Assembly: GCA_029931535.1 (NCBI GenBank)
Contig: JAQPZY010001692.1
Span: forward strand, 2,085,001-2,149,000
Reading direction: 5' to 3'
From: Margaritifera margaritifera
Lineage: Eukaryota > Mollusca > Bivalvia > Unionida > Margaritiferidae
DNA length: 64,000 bases
The position numbers were made by a program, and so were the translations under genes. Below are positions 1 to 12,620 of this stretch, piece by piece; the first letter of the stretch is position 1, and the number at the start of each line of letters is the position of its first letter. The notes below the pieces were generated by a model. That model was not told where the DNA came from. It did no database searches and was given only the letters and a program-made list of their open reading frames with translations.

Positions 1-548
1 ATGGTATGAAACAAATTTCTGCTTAAGTAAGTACAAACAACGTTAATGCATGATACCTGTTGCTTGTTTCCAACCATGATATACAATCTTTACAGATAAT
101 GGCTACATGGGTATTTTATTACTAAACCGAAAACTTTTAAAACTGTTTTCCCTGCTTTGGTACAAAGCAAAACTATTTAGAAATTTGATGGGAAAAACTG
201 AGCTTTGGAATTTATAAAGCCGTATTTTTGGAATTTAAAAAAATCTTTTTATTCATAAGCAGATAACTCATGAAAAGAAACTTTCTTTTATGAATCGATT
301 ATTTTAACGTCATGCCATACATTCTTCTAATTCAGATATTACTTTAAGATAAGTTCCATTTTGTCTAAAAGCTCTAATTTGTTTCTCTTTAAAATTTCGT
401 TAATCCTCTCTCTTCCTCGTTATTACAGTTGTATTTTTCTACGTTCTCTCATCAGTATTTGCTATGAAGGTTTGTACTTTCCCTATTCAGATATTTTACT
501 TTAAAAGATGTACTTACTTTGTCCAAGCAATCATCTCATCATTAAGAG

Positions 549-723
549 TACTGATATCAGTGTGAATATTTGTGTTATTTCATTGCAAAGTCCCCTTAGA
601 AATTTCATACTGATATCCGTGTGATTATTTGTGTTATTTCATTGCAAAGTCCCCTTAGTAATTCCGTACTGATATCCGTGTGATTATTTCTGTTGTGTTA
701 TTTCATTGCAAAGTCCCCTTAGT
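549..723. repeat. Three ~60-bp tandem copies
   Basis: Three direct copies of a unit beginning TACTGATATC and containing TTTCATTGCAAAGTCCCC lie about 60 bp apart. Copies 2 and 3 differ from copy 1 at a few bases, and the third has a short insertion. The first 548 bases contain no recognisable gene. Confidence 0.85.
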
Positions 724-966
724 AATTTCATTCACCTTTGAAAATATCTCTTTCACGGCATCCGTATTTGAAACGGTGACAAAAATGTTTACATTCACAA
801 TTGATAGTCTCGACTTCATTTTCCTTTTGTCCTTCTTACTCTACAGTGCACCAAATACTTCGTCCTTCCACCTACATCTTTTAGTTTCGAAACTTTCACC
901 GGACGCAATCTTAGTGAAGTCAGTACATTCTAAAATGCAATACTATATTGCTTATCAGGGCGAGAC

Positions 967-1800
967 CTATATTGTACGGTGTGCTCTTTTATGTGCAACG
1001 GGGGAAGGCTCAAGACTCAAACTCTGATTATTCCACCTAAGGTGGCAAAGATAAATGATAAGAATTAAAACGAATAGATCCATATACATTTGAATTAATA
1101 CATATATTATACGGAAAGAGCATTTACAAATAAAATCTAGCAACGTCGGATCACTATTTTCTAATACTAATCTCGGAGAGTTTAGCACAGCAATCATCAT
1201 CTCATCATCATCTATCTCTTGATCGTTGAGATCGCAGGGGCCTCCACTTCCGATGTCCTTCAGAGATTGAGGTCCTTCTCCAGAGATTGAGGTCCTTAGC
1301 GGCCTACGATGCTTCTGTACGTGTCTTGCCCATCCAATGCGTCCAAGCCAATTCTTGCGTTGGCGTCTTCTTTTCCTTTTGTCACACACAGACCCTTGCA
1401 GGATGGTATTGGTCATTCTTGATGATCGTGTGATGGGGAAACGAGAGGAGCTTTCCCTTATTCACGATTTTTAGAATGTCATCATGGTCGTCAATGGCTG
1501 ACTGGTTGTTGTTAGCACTTCATTTGTTATGTGATCGATGTAGCGGATGCCTAAGATGTATATATATCACAAGATTTCAAGGGATCTTAATCTTCTTTCC
1601 GCGTCTTTGTTTAAAGTCCATAGTTCACAGCCGTATTGAAACAATGACAGTATGAGTGCCCTTAATAGTCTGACTTTGTTCTTGGTAGTGATGCTATTGT
1701 CTTTCCACAGGCTATTCAGGTTAAAGAAGGAAGCTACGGCCAGGGAGATTCTGGATTTTACTTCTTTTACCGCTTCCATGCAGGGCGTAGCCATTTATTC
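967..1800 (-). pseudogene. LINE reverse-transcriptase C-terminal remnant
   Basis: Two minus-strand open stretches (1794-1567 and 1416-967), read with a frame break between them, look like the end of a non-LTR retrotransposon polyprotein. The first has the post-RT signature of rows like LRALILSLFQYGCELWTL, typical of the region after the palm/thumb. The second starts with the usual TNTILQG...KRKRRRQRKNWLG tail. No full RT or endonuclease is present. It is probably a 5'-truncated, frameshifted copy. Confidence 0.75.
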
Positions 1801-2954
1801 TCCTATTAACATACGGCGTAATTGTTGTTTAACATGTCTTAAATCCGTTTAATGGTCAGTTATCCAGACAAGCGTGTTTGTATCAGTTGCTTCTTTCATG
1901 ATTCACGAAATATATGAATTTACACACGAATGAGAATAAACAAGCGGATACATAAATGATCTTTACAAGCTTGAACGCTGATGAGATCAAGTCGAAAACT
2001 CACTAATTTTATTCACAAAATGACACATCACTCGCAGATAGACATTTTAACTATAGCGAAACAGGAAGGGAAATACAGTGCAAAGTGTAAATTACGAGAA
2101 TGAATGGATGGTTTTTATTAGACCGAGTAATACAACATGTATCTTCTCGGTCTTATCATCTTATTGGCCCTCATGTACACACAATATAAATATTCAACGT
2201 AGCTGACAAACCACTAATCACCCCCAATTAGAGGACTTAGAGAAAATATAACAAGTCTTCATTTTATTTAATCTGATACATCTGGTTTTTATTTTATCCT
2301 TGTGTGTTCTTTGGATATATTGTTATGAGCAGAGCAGCATAATTCAAATTAGATCTTTGACAATATTCAGCTCATATAATAAATAAAAATGCCTTCTGTA
2401 AATCAAACTTTATTTCTCTGTGATAAATAGAAATGCCTTCTGTAAATCTAAACTTTATTTCTCTGTGATAAATTGACGACATGTATTTGTTATACTTTTT
2501 GCATGATGTAAAAAGTGCTCATGTTTAAAACATAAGTTTAAGACGTTGTTGAGTGTCATTGTTATTTACTAACAATTCTTGACGGCCTACGGAGTGATAC
2601 ATGGATTTGCCCATTCAAGTGAAACCTCGCAAGTTCTCGAGTCACTTGGGCAATCGCACAGACAATGTGAACGTCCTCTATTATTCGACAGTATGTTTCA
2701 TAACATTCGAAAGTCTGAAAGCACGTGCAAAACTTGAAGACTTCTGATTAGCTACTATAAATAGATGTGCTGGGGCGTCTATGAAACAATGATCGGCAGT
2801 GGAAAGTGATTATAAATCTAAAAACCATCACCGCTTAATTTTATTTAGCTAGAGGTGACAGACTCATTGTGAAGTATGTTAGAAAAGAAATAAATCGCAC
2901 CGATCAGGTGTCGCAACTGTCGCTTCTGCAGTTAGTAAGCCTCTAGTTTCTCAA
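1801..2954. other. Non-coding stretch with a 43-bp duplication
   Basis: No gene recognised. A tandem duplication at 2388-2473 repeats AAATGCCTTCTGTAAATC and TTTATTTCTCTGTGATAAAT. Confidence 0.6.
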
Positions 2955-4215
2955 GAATTTGGAAAACTGCAGTCGTTATGCCTGTTTTAAAAAAAAGTCG
3001 ACAGGAATGATTCTACCAATTATAGTCCAATATCACTTCTGAGTTGTGTGGGAAAAAATATGGAAAGGGTCATATTCAAATACTTGTAACTTGTAATCTT
3101 TAACAAATGGCGCTACTTTACAAGTACCAGTCGAGATGTATGCCCTGTCATCGTACTACTCACCAGCTAGTCAATATTTAACATCAAATTTGCACTGCTC
3201 TTAACAATAATGACAATATAAGCATCGTCTTTCGCGATATCTCCAAGGCTTTAGATCGGAATTGGCATCGTGGTCTTTTGTGTAAACTAAGAACCTATGG
3301 AATGAGACTTCAAATTTTAGAATCGTGTAGAAGCTACCTGTCTGAGAGAAAAGAGCGTGTGCGGATGAACATATGTCAATCGGAATTTAAGACATTTTAA
3401 GTTGGTGTTTGACAGGGGTCAATTCTAGGATCGCTGCTCTGTGTTCCATATATAAACGATATTGGGAATTATACGCTTATTTTCAGACGATAGCCATTTG
3501 GCATATGCGTCAAAATGCTGACGAAACTGAACATGTTTTGAACACTGATCTTGTAACTCTAAAAGCACTGTCTAACAAACAGCTAGTGATGCTTAATCCC
3601 AATGAAACCGATGTGATGCTCTTTACTACTAGATTATCTTTACATGATGTGATAAACTTTTGGGTGTAATTTTTACTAGTGATGGAAAATGGTCATCACA
3701 TATATACGATCTATGTAATTCTGTATCCAAAATGATAGGATCACTAAGGGCATTAAAATTAAAATTACCCAGGAAGTCTTTAGAAAAAATATACCTGTAA
3801 TTTATACAACCACGTTTAGGGTAGGCAGATGTTGTCTTGGACGCTTACTCCAAACAGAGGAAGCACGAATTATTACTGGACTTTTCATAAGTACAAAAAC
3901 TGAAAACTTGTATTGGGAAACGGGTTGACCAAACTTATGCCAAAGAAGACAATTTAAGATATTATGTAGCGTTTATATCATTATAAATGGTCAATGCTCA
4001 TTTTATCTTCATGATTATTACCACCTATCACTGCCATTCTGACAAGTGTTTTGAACAAGTTTGTATACTTGCAACAAGTATATTTTATTTTAACATTCCA
4101 AATTACAGGTTAGAAATACCAAGGAGGTAATGTATTATTTCGACCTTATCTTTGTGGAACAGCCTTCCTGAAAATGTTAGACCTGCCACATCAGTTTGTA
4201 AATTTGGATGACTTG
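2955..4215 (+). pseudogene. CR1/Jockey-like LINE reverse-transcriptase remnant
   Basis: Plus-strand translation in shifting frames gives successive RT landmarks: STNYSPISLLSCVGKNMERV near 2995-3070, a palm motif A-like FRDISKALD near 3230, QGSILGSLL near 3413, YINDIGNYT near 3450 and the LWNSLPENV tail near 4150. Stops and frameshifts occur between these blocks, so the copy is dead. Order and spacing are those of APE-type LINEs such as CR1. The endonuclease is not visible upstream. Confidence 0.8.
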
Positions 4216-6120
4216 TAACTAATGAAATATGTCAGCCACCGTAATACTACACATATGGTAAGAGGAATTATTCTATCCCCATGCATTGGAAATAATTGTA
4301 GTACTCTAAATAATGACTTATTTTATTAACCACGTTATTCAATCATCATTATGTAATTGTGGAGAGGCATCCGAAATCGCATCTCAGTATTTTTTTAGAG
4401 AGAAGCCATTATGGAGATCAAAGAAGGATGACCTGTTTTTGCCTGCTAGGATTGACTTGCTATTTCAAGGTTCATCTTAGCTATCTTATGATCTAAATTG
4501 TATAGTGTTCAAGTTGTTCAAGATTTTATTAGGGAAACTAGAGTATTTTCCTGATTTTCCTCATATGTTTGTGAATGATTCCTTACAATACCTATGTAAA
4601 TAGTATCTGTATCACGCATGTCATAAAAAGTAAATATGTCTATAAACACCTGTCTAAACATCGTACGAGAGCTATATCTCTCCAATAATCTTCAGACAGG
4701 TGTTTGTATTTTAGATCCAGTCAATTAAAGAGGATGGTACGTATCGCGTGTAAATCGACTTTGACAAAAATTGACTTTTATTTGAGGCACTTTTCATAAG
4801 GTCGCTACACTATTATGAAAAAAAAAACGGCTTAACGGCATATGTCGCACGATATTTTTTGCACACGAACTTTAGGTTATAACAGTCTGATTTGTTTTCC
4901 GGTTGCGAGTGGAGCAGCTCTCTAGGCCTATCTATAGATCTTTTGAGAGCTATATACATGCTAATGTAAACATCAACGTTTAAATAGGTTTATATTGGCA
5001 ACCACAAACTATATCTTATATTTCCTAGCCCCTGATGACAGATATGACCAACAGTTTAAGAGCATCATAATTTTTCAAACGCTAATCCATTTTGATCTCA
5101 ATAGTGTACTTGTTGCACGCCTAACTTGTTTACTTTCTTTTTGATTACACAGCGGTTTCAATATATAGAGTATGACATCGAACGGGACGATTCCAATGTA
5201 AACAAGCAAATAGGGGAATCAGACCGAAACCTACACGAAATCGCTTACTAAGTCCTTGAAAGCAAGCAAAATATGTAAACATACCAGATTATTTTTAATC
5301 TGTGCATTAGCCTCAACAGTACAATTTCATAAATTCATGTCTCTTGTGTTAATTATGTTTGTTTTATAATTTCATGTGGTCGGCATAGCTTCACAGTTTC
5401 ATATGTCAAGTGAACAGAAAAGTGTCATTTCTGTTCTGTGAACGTAATAATGTTATGGTTTGATTAACATTCAAGGCTGTTTTTGTGACTTAACGTTCTT
5501 AGAATAAGTGTTTTCTTGGCTAATGTTCTTGATTTATGTAGTTCCTGTCGTGGCGCTGTAGTTTTGGTCATTTTGGCCTTTTAATATAAATGTATGTGTT
5601 AAGCTGAATTTTCTTCAGTTACGAATCTAGCTCTCTGTTCTCATGAAGAACTCGGACTTAGTTATAAAGAAGAATTATTAAACCTGAATAAAGTTATGAA
5701 AAAGAATTATTAAGCCTGAATAAGGTAAAGGATAAGGCCTAGTGACGGTACGGTTCATCTTGTTATAGCCTACGCATTTATTAATGAGTACGATTATACT
5801 TCTAGTTCTATATAGGGTGCACCGCCGTCATGGACTCACACGATAACCTGTATATTTCTACAACAGACAGGTATAGAAAATTAAATTGAGTAGAGAGTCT
5901 AAATCCTAGTTACGAGCCGTATATTTAAGACCCTGATCTACAACGTCTAAAATGCTACATGTTTGCTTGTTTGGACCAGTTCGTTTCACATGAGCGAAGA
6001 TACTAAGATAGAGGATAGTTACAGCTGATGGAAATATTGCATCTGTCCACAAGGAAGTACGACCTTGAACGTGCACAGGCGGTGACAGACATAAAACGCA
6101 GAAGATAGCATTTTAATTCC
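4216..6120. other. Non-coding stretch
   Basis: No gene recognised. A short duplicated segment around GAATTATTAAACCTGAATAA occurs near 5660-5725. The part just before 6121 could include the leader or LTR of the following retrotransposon, but no LTR pair was identified. Confidence 0.4.
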
Positions 6121-8049
6121 AGTATGGGTCATTCCCCAGAAGATTTTCGAGAGATATTAACGGGAGGAATTAGACAGGTTGCCTGTAAGTTGTCATTACG
6201 AGGAGCTGTGTGTCCTCTCTGAGATGCGTACGCAATGTGGACCAGCCCAGTTTCAGATGACATCGGAAGTTAAGGTCGCAATTAGCAGAAAGTCTGATGA
6301 GATGCCACTTGACGCGACGGGAAACGGTGCTGTTGGTAACAAAAGCAGTAATCTTTCGTCTGGCAGGAGAAAGAAAGAGACGTCGGAGTTAGATGATTTA
6401 CGAAAAGATTTAGTAGTCACAATGGAACAATTGCTTAGACTTCAGGACGAAATGCAAAAGATGTCTATAAGTATGTCCTCTTTCATGACTGGAGAGGAAA
6501 AAGCTAGACAGACGAGTGGGACGTTATAAGAGCACACGAATATCTCGCAAATGACTGGGAAAAAGATACCTGTCAATACTTTGAACAGTCAGAATATCAT
6601 TACGCTGCGCGAACAGTCCTCATCCCGACATGCAAAGGCAAATGCAGAAACTTCTAAGGACAAGCAGAAGTAAACCGACTCATATAAACCAAAGATTGAG
6701 TATATTAGACAGCCAAGAGTAACAACGTCTACATATGATGGAACAACACCATGGATTGATTTTTAAAATCATTTTCAGTACTGGACGGAGCTTAACGTTT
6801 GAGGTTTAGCACAGGACTTAATTGACACACTTGAAAAACGAATTGCACCGCCAAATATCGAGGAACTGTATAAATCTGAACTTCGGGGACGCTAATGAAG
6901 ACCAGGAGAATCGTTACGTGAACTCAGACAGCCAATAAGGCGTTTGATATCTTTGGCGTATCCAACAGCTGTGAAACAGATGTTAGAAACCCTTTCTAAA
7001 GATAATTTTCTCATTTATTTCAAAGAAGGGTAACTTTTCTGGGGTACATTGTCAGCCAAAACGGAATATAAACCGGCCCAGAAAGATCGAAAGCGCTCAA
7101 AACTGGCCTATACCATCTACAGCCACGGAGTTGCAAAGTCTTCTAGGTTTATGCTTCTATTATCGGTGCTTCGTGAGAGGATTTGCCATGATAACAGCGC
7201 CATTACACCGACTGACAGAAAAGGGCGGTCAGTTTACCTGTCAGGTCTCCTTTCATCGTTTCTAGCATCTCCCGGTAACCGCGCCTGTCCTAATGTACCC
7301 GGAGTTTAAACAACCATTTAGTTTAGAAACAGATTCTCATGATCGGAGTATTGGAGCTATGTTAAGCCAGACTGAGACTGGCACGGAGTGGGTGATAGTC
7401 TATGATAGCCTGACACTGACAAAGCCGGAGAGGAGATACTACATAACAAACGAAGAATTAGAATAAGAGGAACACTTTGTCAAAACATTCAGACTAGATA
7501 TGTATGGCAGAAAATTTGTTCTACCAACCGACCAAAGTAGTTAATGAGATTTAAGGAGCCAGAAAGCCAACTTGTTTTGTGGTTGATCATGTTATCAAAT
7601 ATGAGTTTGATGTGCAACATTGTCCAGGACGAAGTCACGGGAATGAAACCAGTCTCCAGGCCCTGTACGTACAGTATGGTGGACCGGAGCAAAAAAGAGA
7701 AACCACCAGTTCATTGCAATTTTCCGTAGAAAACATCACTATAGCGGTGTCCAAAGAGGAACTGAAAGAAGATCAAACACAAGACTAAGAAATAAAGGCA
7801 GTTATGCAATTGATTACTAATAAAAGGAGACCTCCACGGAACCAGATGTCTAATCAGAGTAAGCATCTAAAGACGTATTGGTCTCAGTTTGACCAACTAT
7901 TAGAGAAAAGCAGCCTGACTTATCCGAATTGGTATAGGAATGACGGAAAGATAGTAGCTCCTACGTACGTCAGAAACACAGTTAACACAGGCCAATGTCG
8001 CGACTCGCCTACTGGTCAACATATGGGCAGAAATAAAACATGCAGTTAG
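6121..8049 (+). pseudogene. Ty3/Gypsy-type LTR retrotransposon remnant (gag-pol)
   Basis: A gag-like segment (about 6170-7010) includes a lysine/glutamate-rich coiled stretch and PWIDF...SLRELRQP.RRLISLAYP, as in Gypsy gag. At 7030 a palm/connection segment reads VTFLGYIVSQNG. At 7285-7470 an RNase H-type block reads APVLMYPEFKQPF followed by IGAMLSQTETG. Near 7600 comes YEFDVQHCPGRSHGNE, and at 7990-8040 a degenerate H2C2 integrase zinc region (SPTGQHMGRNKT). Most RT, protease and the integrase core are missing and many stops are present. The similarity ends abruptly near 8045. Confidence 0.85.
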
Positions 8050-10300
8050 GTCAGAAATCACTTATATGGGCCCGGTGGTCAACGCGATGTCGGGGTATAG
8101 TGGGCGACCAGGAGGGCTTTGACCGCGGAACGATACAAATCTTCATATGCAGTGGGTTGAGAAGCTCTGTAACGAGTACATGTCTCGCACCGCACTTTCT
8201 CACTACAGCCTCGATGTCTTGACCTTGTTCTTCCACCACCTGCTTGGACCTCGATGTGGGCGGCTCCATCCAAATGAACAAAATCGCTTAGGTTATTGGC
8301 ACTGATGTAGCCCGGGCCTATACACATACTGAATTCCAGCTACCGTACCTGACAGTCTTTCTCAGTTTGGACAGCTCCAGCCCACACAAGTGCAAAAAAT
8401 CGCGAAACAAAGCCCCATCTGGTTGGGTGGTTTCTACCTTGTCGATGTCGAGAAAAGAGATCCTATCCTGTTTTCAAGACGGCAAGCCCTCGTCCCTAGG
8501 ATAACGTTGCAGTATGCCCAACAGCAGGTTATTCCCTACATTATTTTTGGCAATTTTGTGCCCCATCGCAGCGTTTCCCACAATATTCAAAAGGTTCTTA
8601 TCAAATCTACGATAGCGACCTCTCTGACCAAGACAAAACCTATGTGGCCAACCTCGTGTATCATTTAGACAGTCTCAGTTACAACAAAAACGCTTTGGGG
8701 CATCTTTACAAAGACCAGCAGAATCCACCGCATTCAGCAACAGTTTCCTGCGAACCGAGCTGGTGTGCGATCTCACTCTTGTTGTCGACCAAGGGCTGCG
8801 CAAGCTCTCGGAGAGACACAAGCCTGTCTTGTGCCTCGCGGTTTGCGGGTACTCTTACGCTAGCTGGTCTCAGCCTTGAGCGATACTGAGGTAGCCATTC
8901 GCGCACATTGTGCATACACTATTCTTTCATCCCAAGAGGCCCTACAAGGCCTCGCACTAACCCGGCTTTCGCTTTAGATCAACGGGTAAATGCTGATGGT
9001 ACGATCTAGGCCTCCTGCACGTTGACGAGTGTAGCTGTCCTTTGATGAACGCACTCGACCAAGAGTCTCTTGGATTTTCTATAATTCCACTCCCTCCCTT
9101 TACCAGCAGAATCGGCTGCAAATGAACGATCAGTGGGATGACTCCGAGGCCGCTCGGCTCATAAAAGCTGGCGCTCCAAAGACGTCTACGGAAGATAAAA
9201 GGACCACTACATAACAGAACTGCCTGGCAAATGGAGTGAGATGGTTGACATAAGAAAAAGACTTGATACTTATTCACCACCAATGCGAGCGGGCACAATT
9301 TTCATCCACGGGAAGAATTTCGGGTGCGGATAAACGAGTCTCGCAACAAGATTGTCTATGGCTCCCGGCAAGCTACTCTTAGTAGTTTTGCCAAGGAATG
9401 CCCTCTGCGACAGGATCCGGAGGATCTTGATACCGTGAGGCTGCACATGTTACGATTACATCTCACGACTCTCGCCATAGGACACTTTCCTTTTCGATGA
9501 GGTATTGTATACAGGATGCGCGATCTTGAGTGGATTTGCAAGTTTGTGGAAAAGTACAGAGTAACCCACATCAACCTCGCAAAAGGCGATCTGTGCCAGA
9601 ATGAAAACGTGTTGTGCAGGAGATACACCTGAACATACACAATTACTATGTCAGGGTACTCAACAGCATCTTTGCACGAGTACTTCAACTACAAGATCCC
9701 AAGCGCTATGCCAAAGAAGATGGTACAAGAATCGCCGCCCTTTAAGATGACCTTATGACCTGCCAGTTCCTCATATCCTCGACACAGACGAATTCCAACC
9801 AGTCGACCGTGTGGTTGGGCGCACGCATGAGCGCGTCGCGAAGTACACAGTGCAGGACTTCACGGACACCTACCTCACCATTAGAGGGATTGACGGTACT
9901 TATCGCATGCTTACACTCAGCAGCGCAAGAGATAGAGATAGAAAGTCGGACCGGTGTGGACACCTTTAAGCTCAAGGGTGTCCAGGGGACCTTTAAACAC
10001 TACGCACTGCAAGTAGTCAGCGATACTAAAAGCTGGTGCATCCCAGAGGGCGCGCAACCACACGTGCAGTGTCAAAATAAAAAAGGGCTGCGGCAGCTCG
10101 AGGGAATAATGGCCCTTCATAGACTGGGGCCAGAGCACCTTCACTGCGTCGCTTACGCAGGAACGTCCGCCATTTAGAAGGCTGTGTGATTTAATTGACG
10201 AGCTTGTAGGTGACAAGGGCTGTAACAGTTATTCTGAGAACGCCAAAGACCACCTCGCAGTCTTTTTGGCCTTGACTGGGAACGTAAAACTAAAGTAGGG
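8050..10300 (+). pseudogene. Broken coding block, unrecognised family, plus strand
   Basis: GC content rises here and protein-like text appears in alternating plus frames, implying frameshifts: 8360-8600 (QVQKIAKQSPIWLGGFYLVD), 8605-8720 (SDQDKTYVANLVYHLDSL), 9290-9490 (FRVRINESRNKIVYGSRQ and following), 9505-9615, 9640-9740 (NIHNYYVRVLNSIFARVLQL), 9760-9960 (GRTHERVAKYTVQDFTDTYL) and 10170-10298 (RRLCDLIDELVGDKGCN, ending in TAG at 10296). I do not recognise the family. It may be a decayed structural gene of a virus-like element, given the small membrane-protein frames that follow. This is inference. Confidence 0.45.
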
Positions 10301-10317
10301 TAGGTTCACACTCCACC

Positions 10318-10512
10318 GATCAAGCAGTAGCGCCTCATTGCTTCATCGCCTTCCTGGAACGTTCGCTCGGCGTGTTGTTGGCGGTATAGCTCCTCACCGA
10401 TCCAGTCCAGGCCTATTATTCTTTTGCGGGACCACTCAGCCTGAGTGACCTGGAGCTATTCTACGGTTTCGTCATGGCGCTCACGCTCCTTGTCAACATC
10501 TTAACCTTTTAA
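10318..10512 (+). pseudogene. Small hydrophobic protein remnant
   Basis: One frame reads a short hydrophobic sequence with one stop: HCFIAFLERSLGVLLAV, then after a stop DLELFYGFVMALTLLVNILTF and a TAA. It looks like two membrane segments. No ATG is obvious. It belongs by position to the broken 8-12.6 kb block. Confidence 0.3.
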
Positions 10513-10710
10513 TATTGGAAATATATAGTTTGACCCGCGGAAGGCTAGCAAATTAACTGCTGTGCCGGCGACAATCGTCGCCACAGCTGCCATTTTCAGA
10601 GAGAAGCTCCTACTTCAATATGTTCATGACGCCCTGTTTAATTAGCACGCTCTTGGTGCAATGGCTGCCCCTCGTCGTGAATGGACATGCCCATTTCGTA
10701 GTGAGTGAAG

Positions 10711-10896
10711 TCAAGCTTTGTGGTTGTCCCTTTGTAGAGATATGTTCTTGGATATCTGGACGTAGCAAATGGCCAGACCAACAACTACAACACCGTGGTA
10801 GGCCATATTGACGATTTGCTTGCCGTCTGTATACTTCATATTGCTAGTTAAAATTTGCTTAGTACTATTACTGCATAATAAATGTGTCTGGTCCAT
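10711..10896 (-). CDS. Small single-pass membrane protein, hypothetical
   Basis: A 61-codon minus-strand frame; an internal ATG gives MKYTDGKQIVNMAYHG followed by the hydrophobic VVVVGLAICYVQI and a basic tail. Short membrane proteins of this look occur in Polinton-like and related aquatic animal virus-like elements, but I cannot assign a family. It is followed on the same strand by a second membrane-protein frame. Confidence 0.35.
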   Translation of the reverse strand: MDQTHLLCSNSTKQILTSNMKYTDGKQIVNMAYHGVVVVGLAICYVQISKNISLQRDNHKA

Positions 10897-10899
10897 TGT

Positions 10900-11345
10900 T
10901 TAATTTGATGCTCTGACCAGTGGATGAGACAGCAGTCGGGACAACTGTCGTTTCGGTAGAAACACGTCTTTGCTTTTGGGTCTGTGTTGCATTACCTTTG
11001 TGCTTGTTAGCAGTATTGCAGTGCCGAGGACAAATGCCCCAAAAGCGGCGTATGCAAACGAGTCGTCGCGCTTGTCGGTACTGTCGTCGTGTTTGTCGCT
11101 ATTTTTCAAAGATGTTTCCGCAATACCTTGCGACTGGTTATTTTCCTTAGCCTTGCGTAGCTGGGCAAGGAGAGCCTCCTGCTTTTCTCGACCCTCTGCA
11201 CCCCTTCGCCCGGTTTCGACCTTTTTGGGATCTTTAATGCGCTTTCGACTCGACTGGTGTTGCTAGCCTCTCAACAGCAGCCTTCCCCACTGACGGAGAG
11301 ATTGTTTTGCTCGTCGTACGCTTTGCATCCGTCGGGTGGGTTATT
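10900..11345 (-). pseudogene. Membrane protein with basic coiled N-terminus, frameshifted
   Basis: On the minus strand a frame open from 11261 to 10900 encodes KDPKKVETGRRGAEGREKQE, then a coiled Gln/Lys/Glu stretch, then a membrane segment AYAAFGAFVLGTAILL and a basic tail. Upstream, a different frame (about 11345-11250) reads plausible sequence ending ERLATPVESK, so one frameshift near 11245 probably joins them. No ATG is visible. The KDPKKVE..R.GAE opening followed by one hydrophobic helix resembles small proteins I associate with Polinton-like elements. That link is memory-based and unconfirmed. Confidence 0.4.
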
Positions 11346-11734
11346 GCCTTGTTGACAATAGTGTACAAACTGGCAGTGAATAAGCGTGGATAAGGCAGCG
11401 TTAAACAGTGCCATCTACATGCTGTAGCGTTTCAATAGCTCACAGCAGGATGTTATAGGCGCGTGCACAACAAAAAGATCTTCCTCTGGGTCTCTTACTA
11501 GTTGAAACTGATTTTCCGAGCGGGGGTGGGGGTGGGGGATGGATATGCAGCACAAATGTATCGAGAGACATGTACATCTGTAGTGCACCCTCCCTCAGCG
11601 TTTTGGTTATCACGGATCTGAGACAGGCCTCCTAGCGACCACAGACCTTTTCGGTTTCATCGTCGCCCGTTTTAACCAGCTGAGAAAGAGTAATATGACT
11701 TTCAAGTACTGTTTAGCGGCACGGCCGGAGTCAA

Positions 11735-12620
11735 ATGAAGCTAGTCGGATCCGCTATTATTCCTTCTTTTTTTGCTGCATCTCATAGTCGGTCTCCTGCT
11801 CCTCCTCAGAAACCTTCTGCTTGTTCTCAGTGGGACTCCTTTTCATTGTCTTTCCTCCAGAAATATGAGTTTTTCATTTTCGTAGACCTCTGGACAATAA
11901 AGTCTGTGCAAAAACCTGTCAGTAGGGTAGGGGCTATTTGGGATATTAGGCCTCATCCGAAAACGTCGCATCGTTTTCTATATCCCTAATTTGTTTTATA
12001 CGCATCCGCATCCACACAGCGATTGGGTCTACAACCAACACGCATTCCTATGACTTGTTTATAGTTTTCAAAGTCGTGCAAGGTTTTCAGCAGTTCATGG
12101 CCGAACATTTTTGTCTGGACCATATGCTGCTCAATTTCTTTTACTTCCTAAATCAGCTGGGGTATAGTATCCACAACCGCACACTTTAAAGACGATTAGT
12201 CATTCATCATTTCCATTGTCAGTAATACGTATTCGCTCTCTGTGTTCAATATAAAAATAAAACTCTATATGTTTAACATAAAAAATTAGCTATCGTCATC
12301 TTAAGATGGCGATGATCATTCTTTAACAAATTTAGCGTAGATTTTGTTAGCATCATATATATCTAGTTGGCCGATCTGTCTTAACAGAAGTGTGGTTTGC
12401 ATAGACTCAGACATTAGCTGCCGAAACCGTACCTGTTATGCGCGTGTTGGAATAACACCATTCTCGCGCAGACAGTCTTCAAAGCTGTTGCGGTCATTGC
12501 AGAAGAAAAGACCGACCCAGTGGATTTACTCTGGAAGGTCCTTGAACACCAAAATGTACTTTCGTGTGAAAGCTCTTTAATGTTTGGCGATTTCATAAAC
12601 ATTTGACAAATCAATCAGAA
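11735..12620 (-). pseudogene. Broken minus-strand coding remnants
   Basis: On the minus strand, protein-like stretches appear in changing frames: 12570-12400 (YILVFKDLPE, IHWVGLFFCNDRNSFEDCL, NGVIPTRITGTVSAANV) and 12010-11740 (RIKQIRDIENDATFSDEA and a MKRSPTENKQK frame). Stops separate them. No family recognised. They close the GC-richer block that starts near 8050. Confidence 0.35.
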
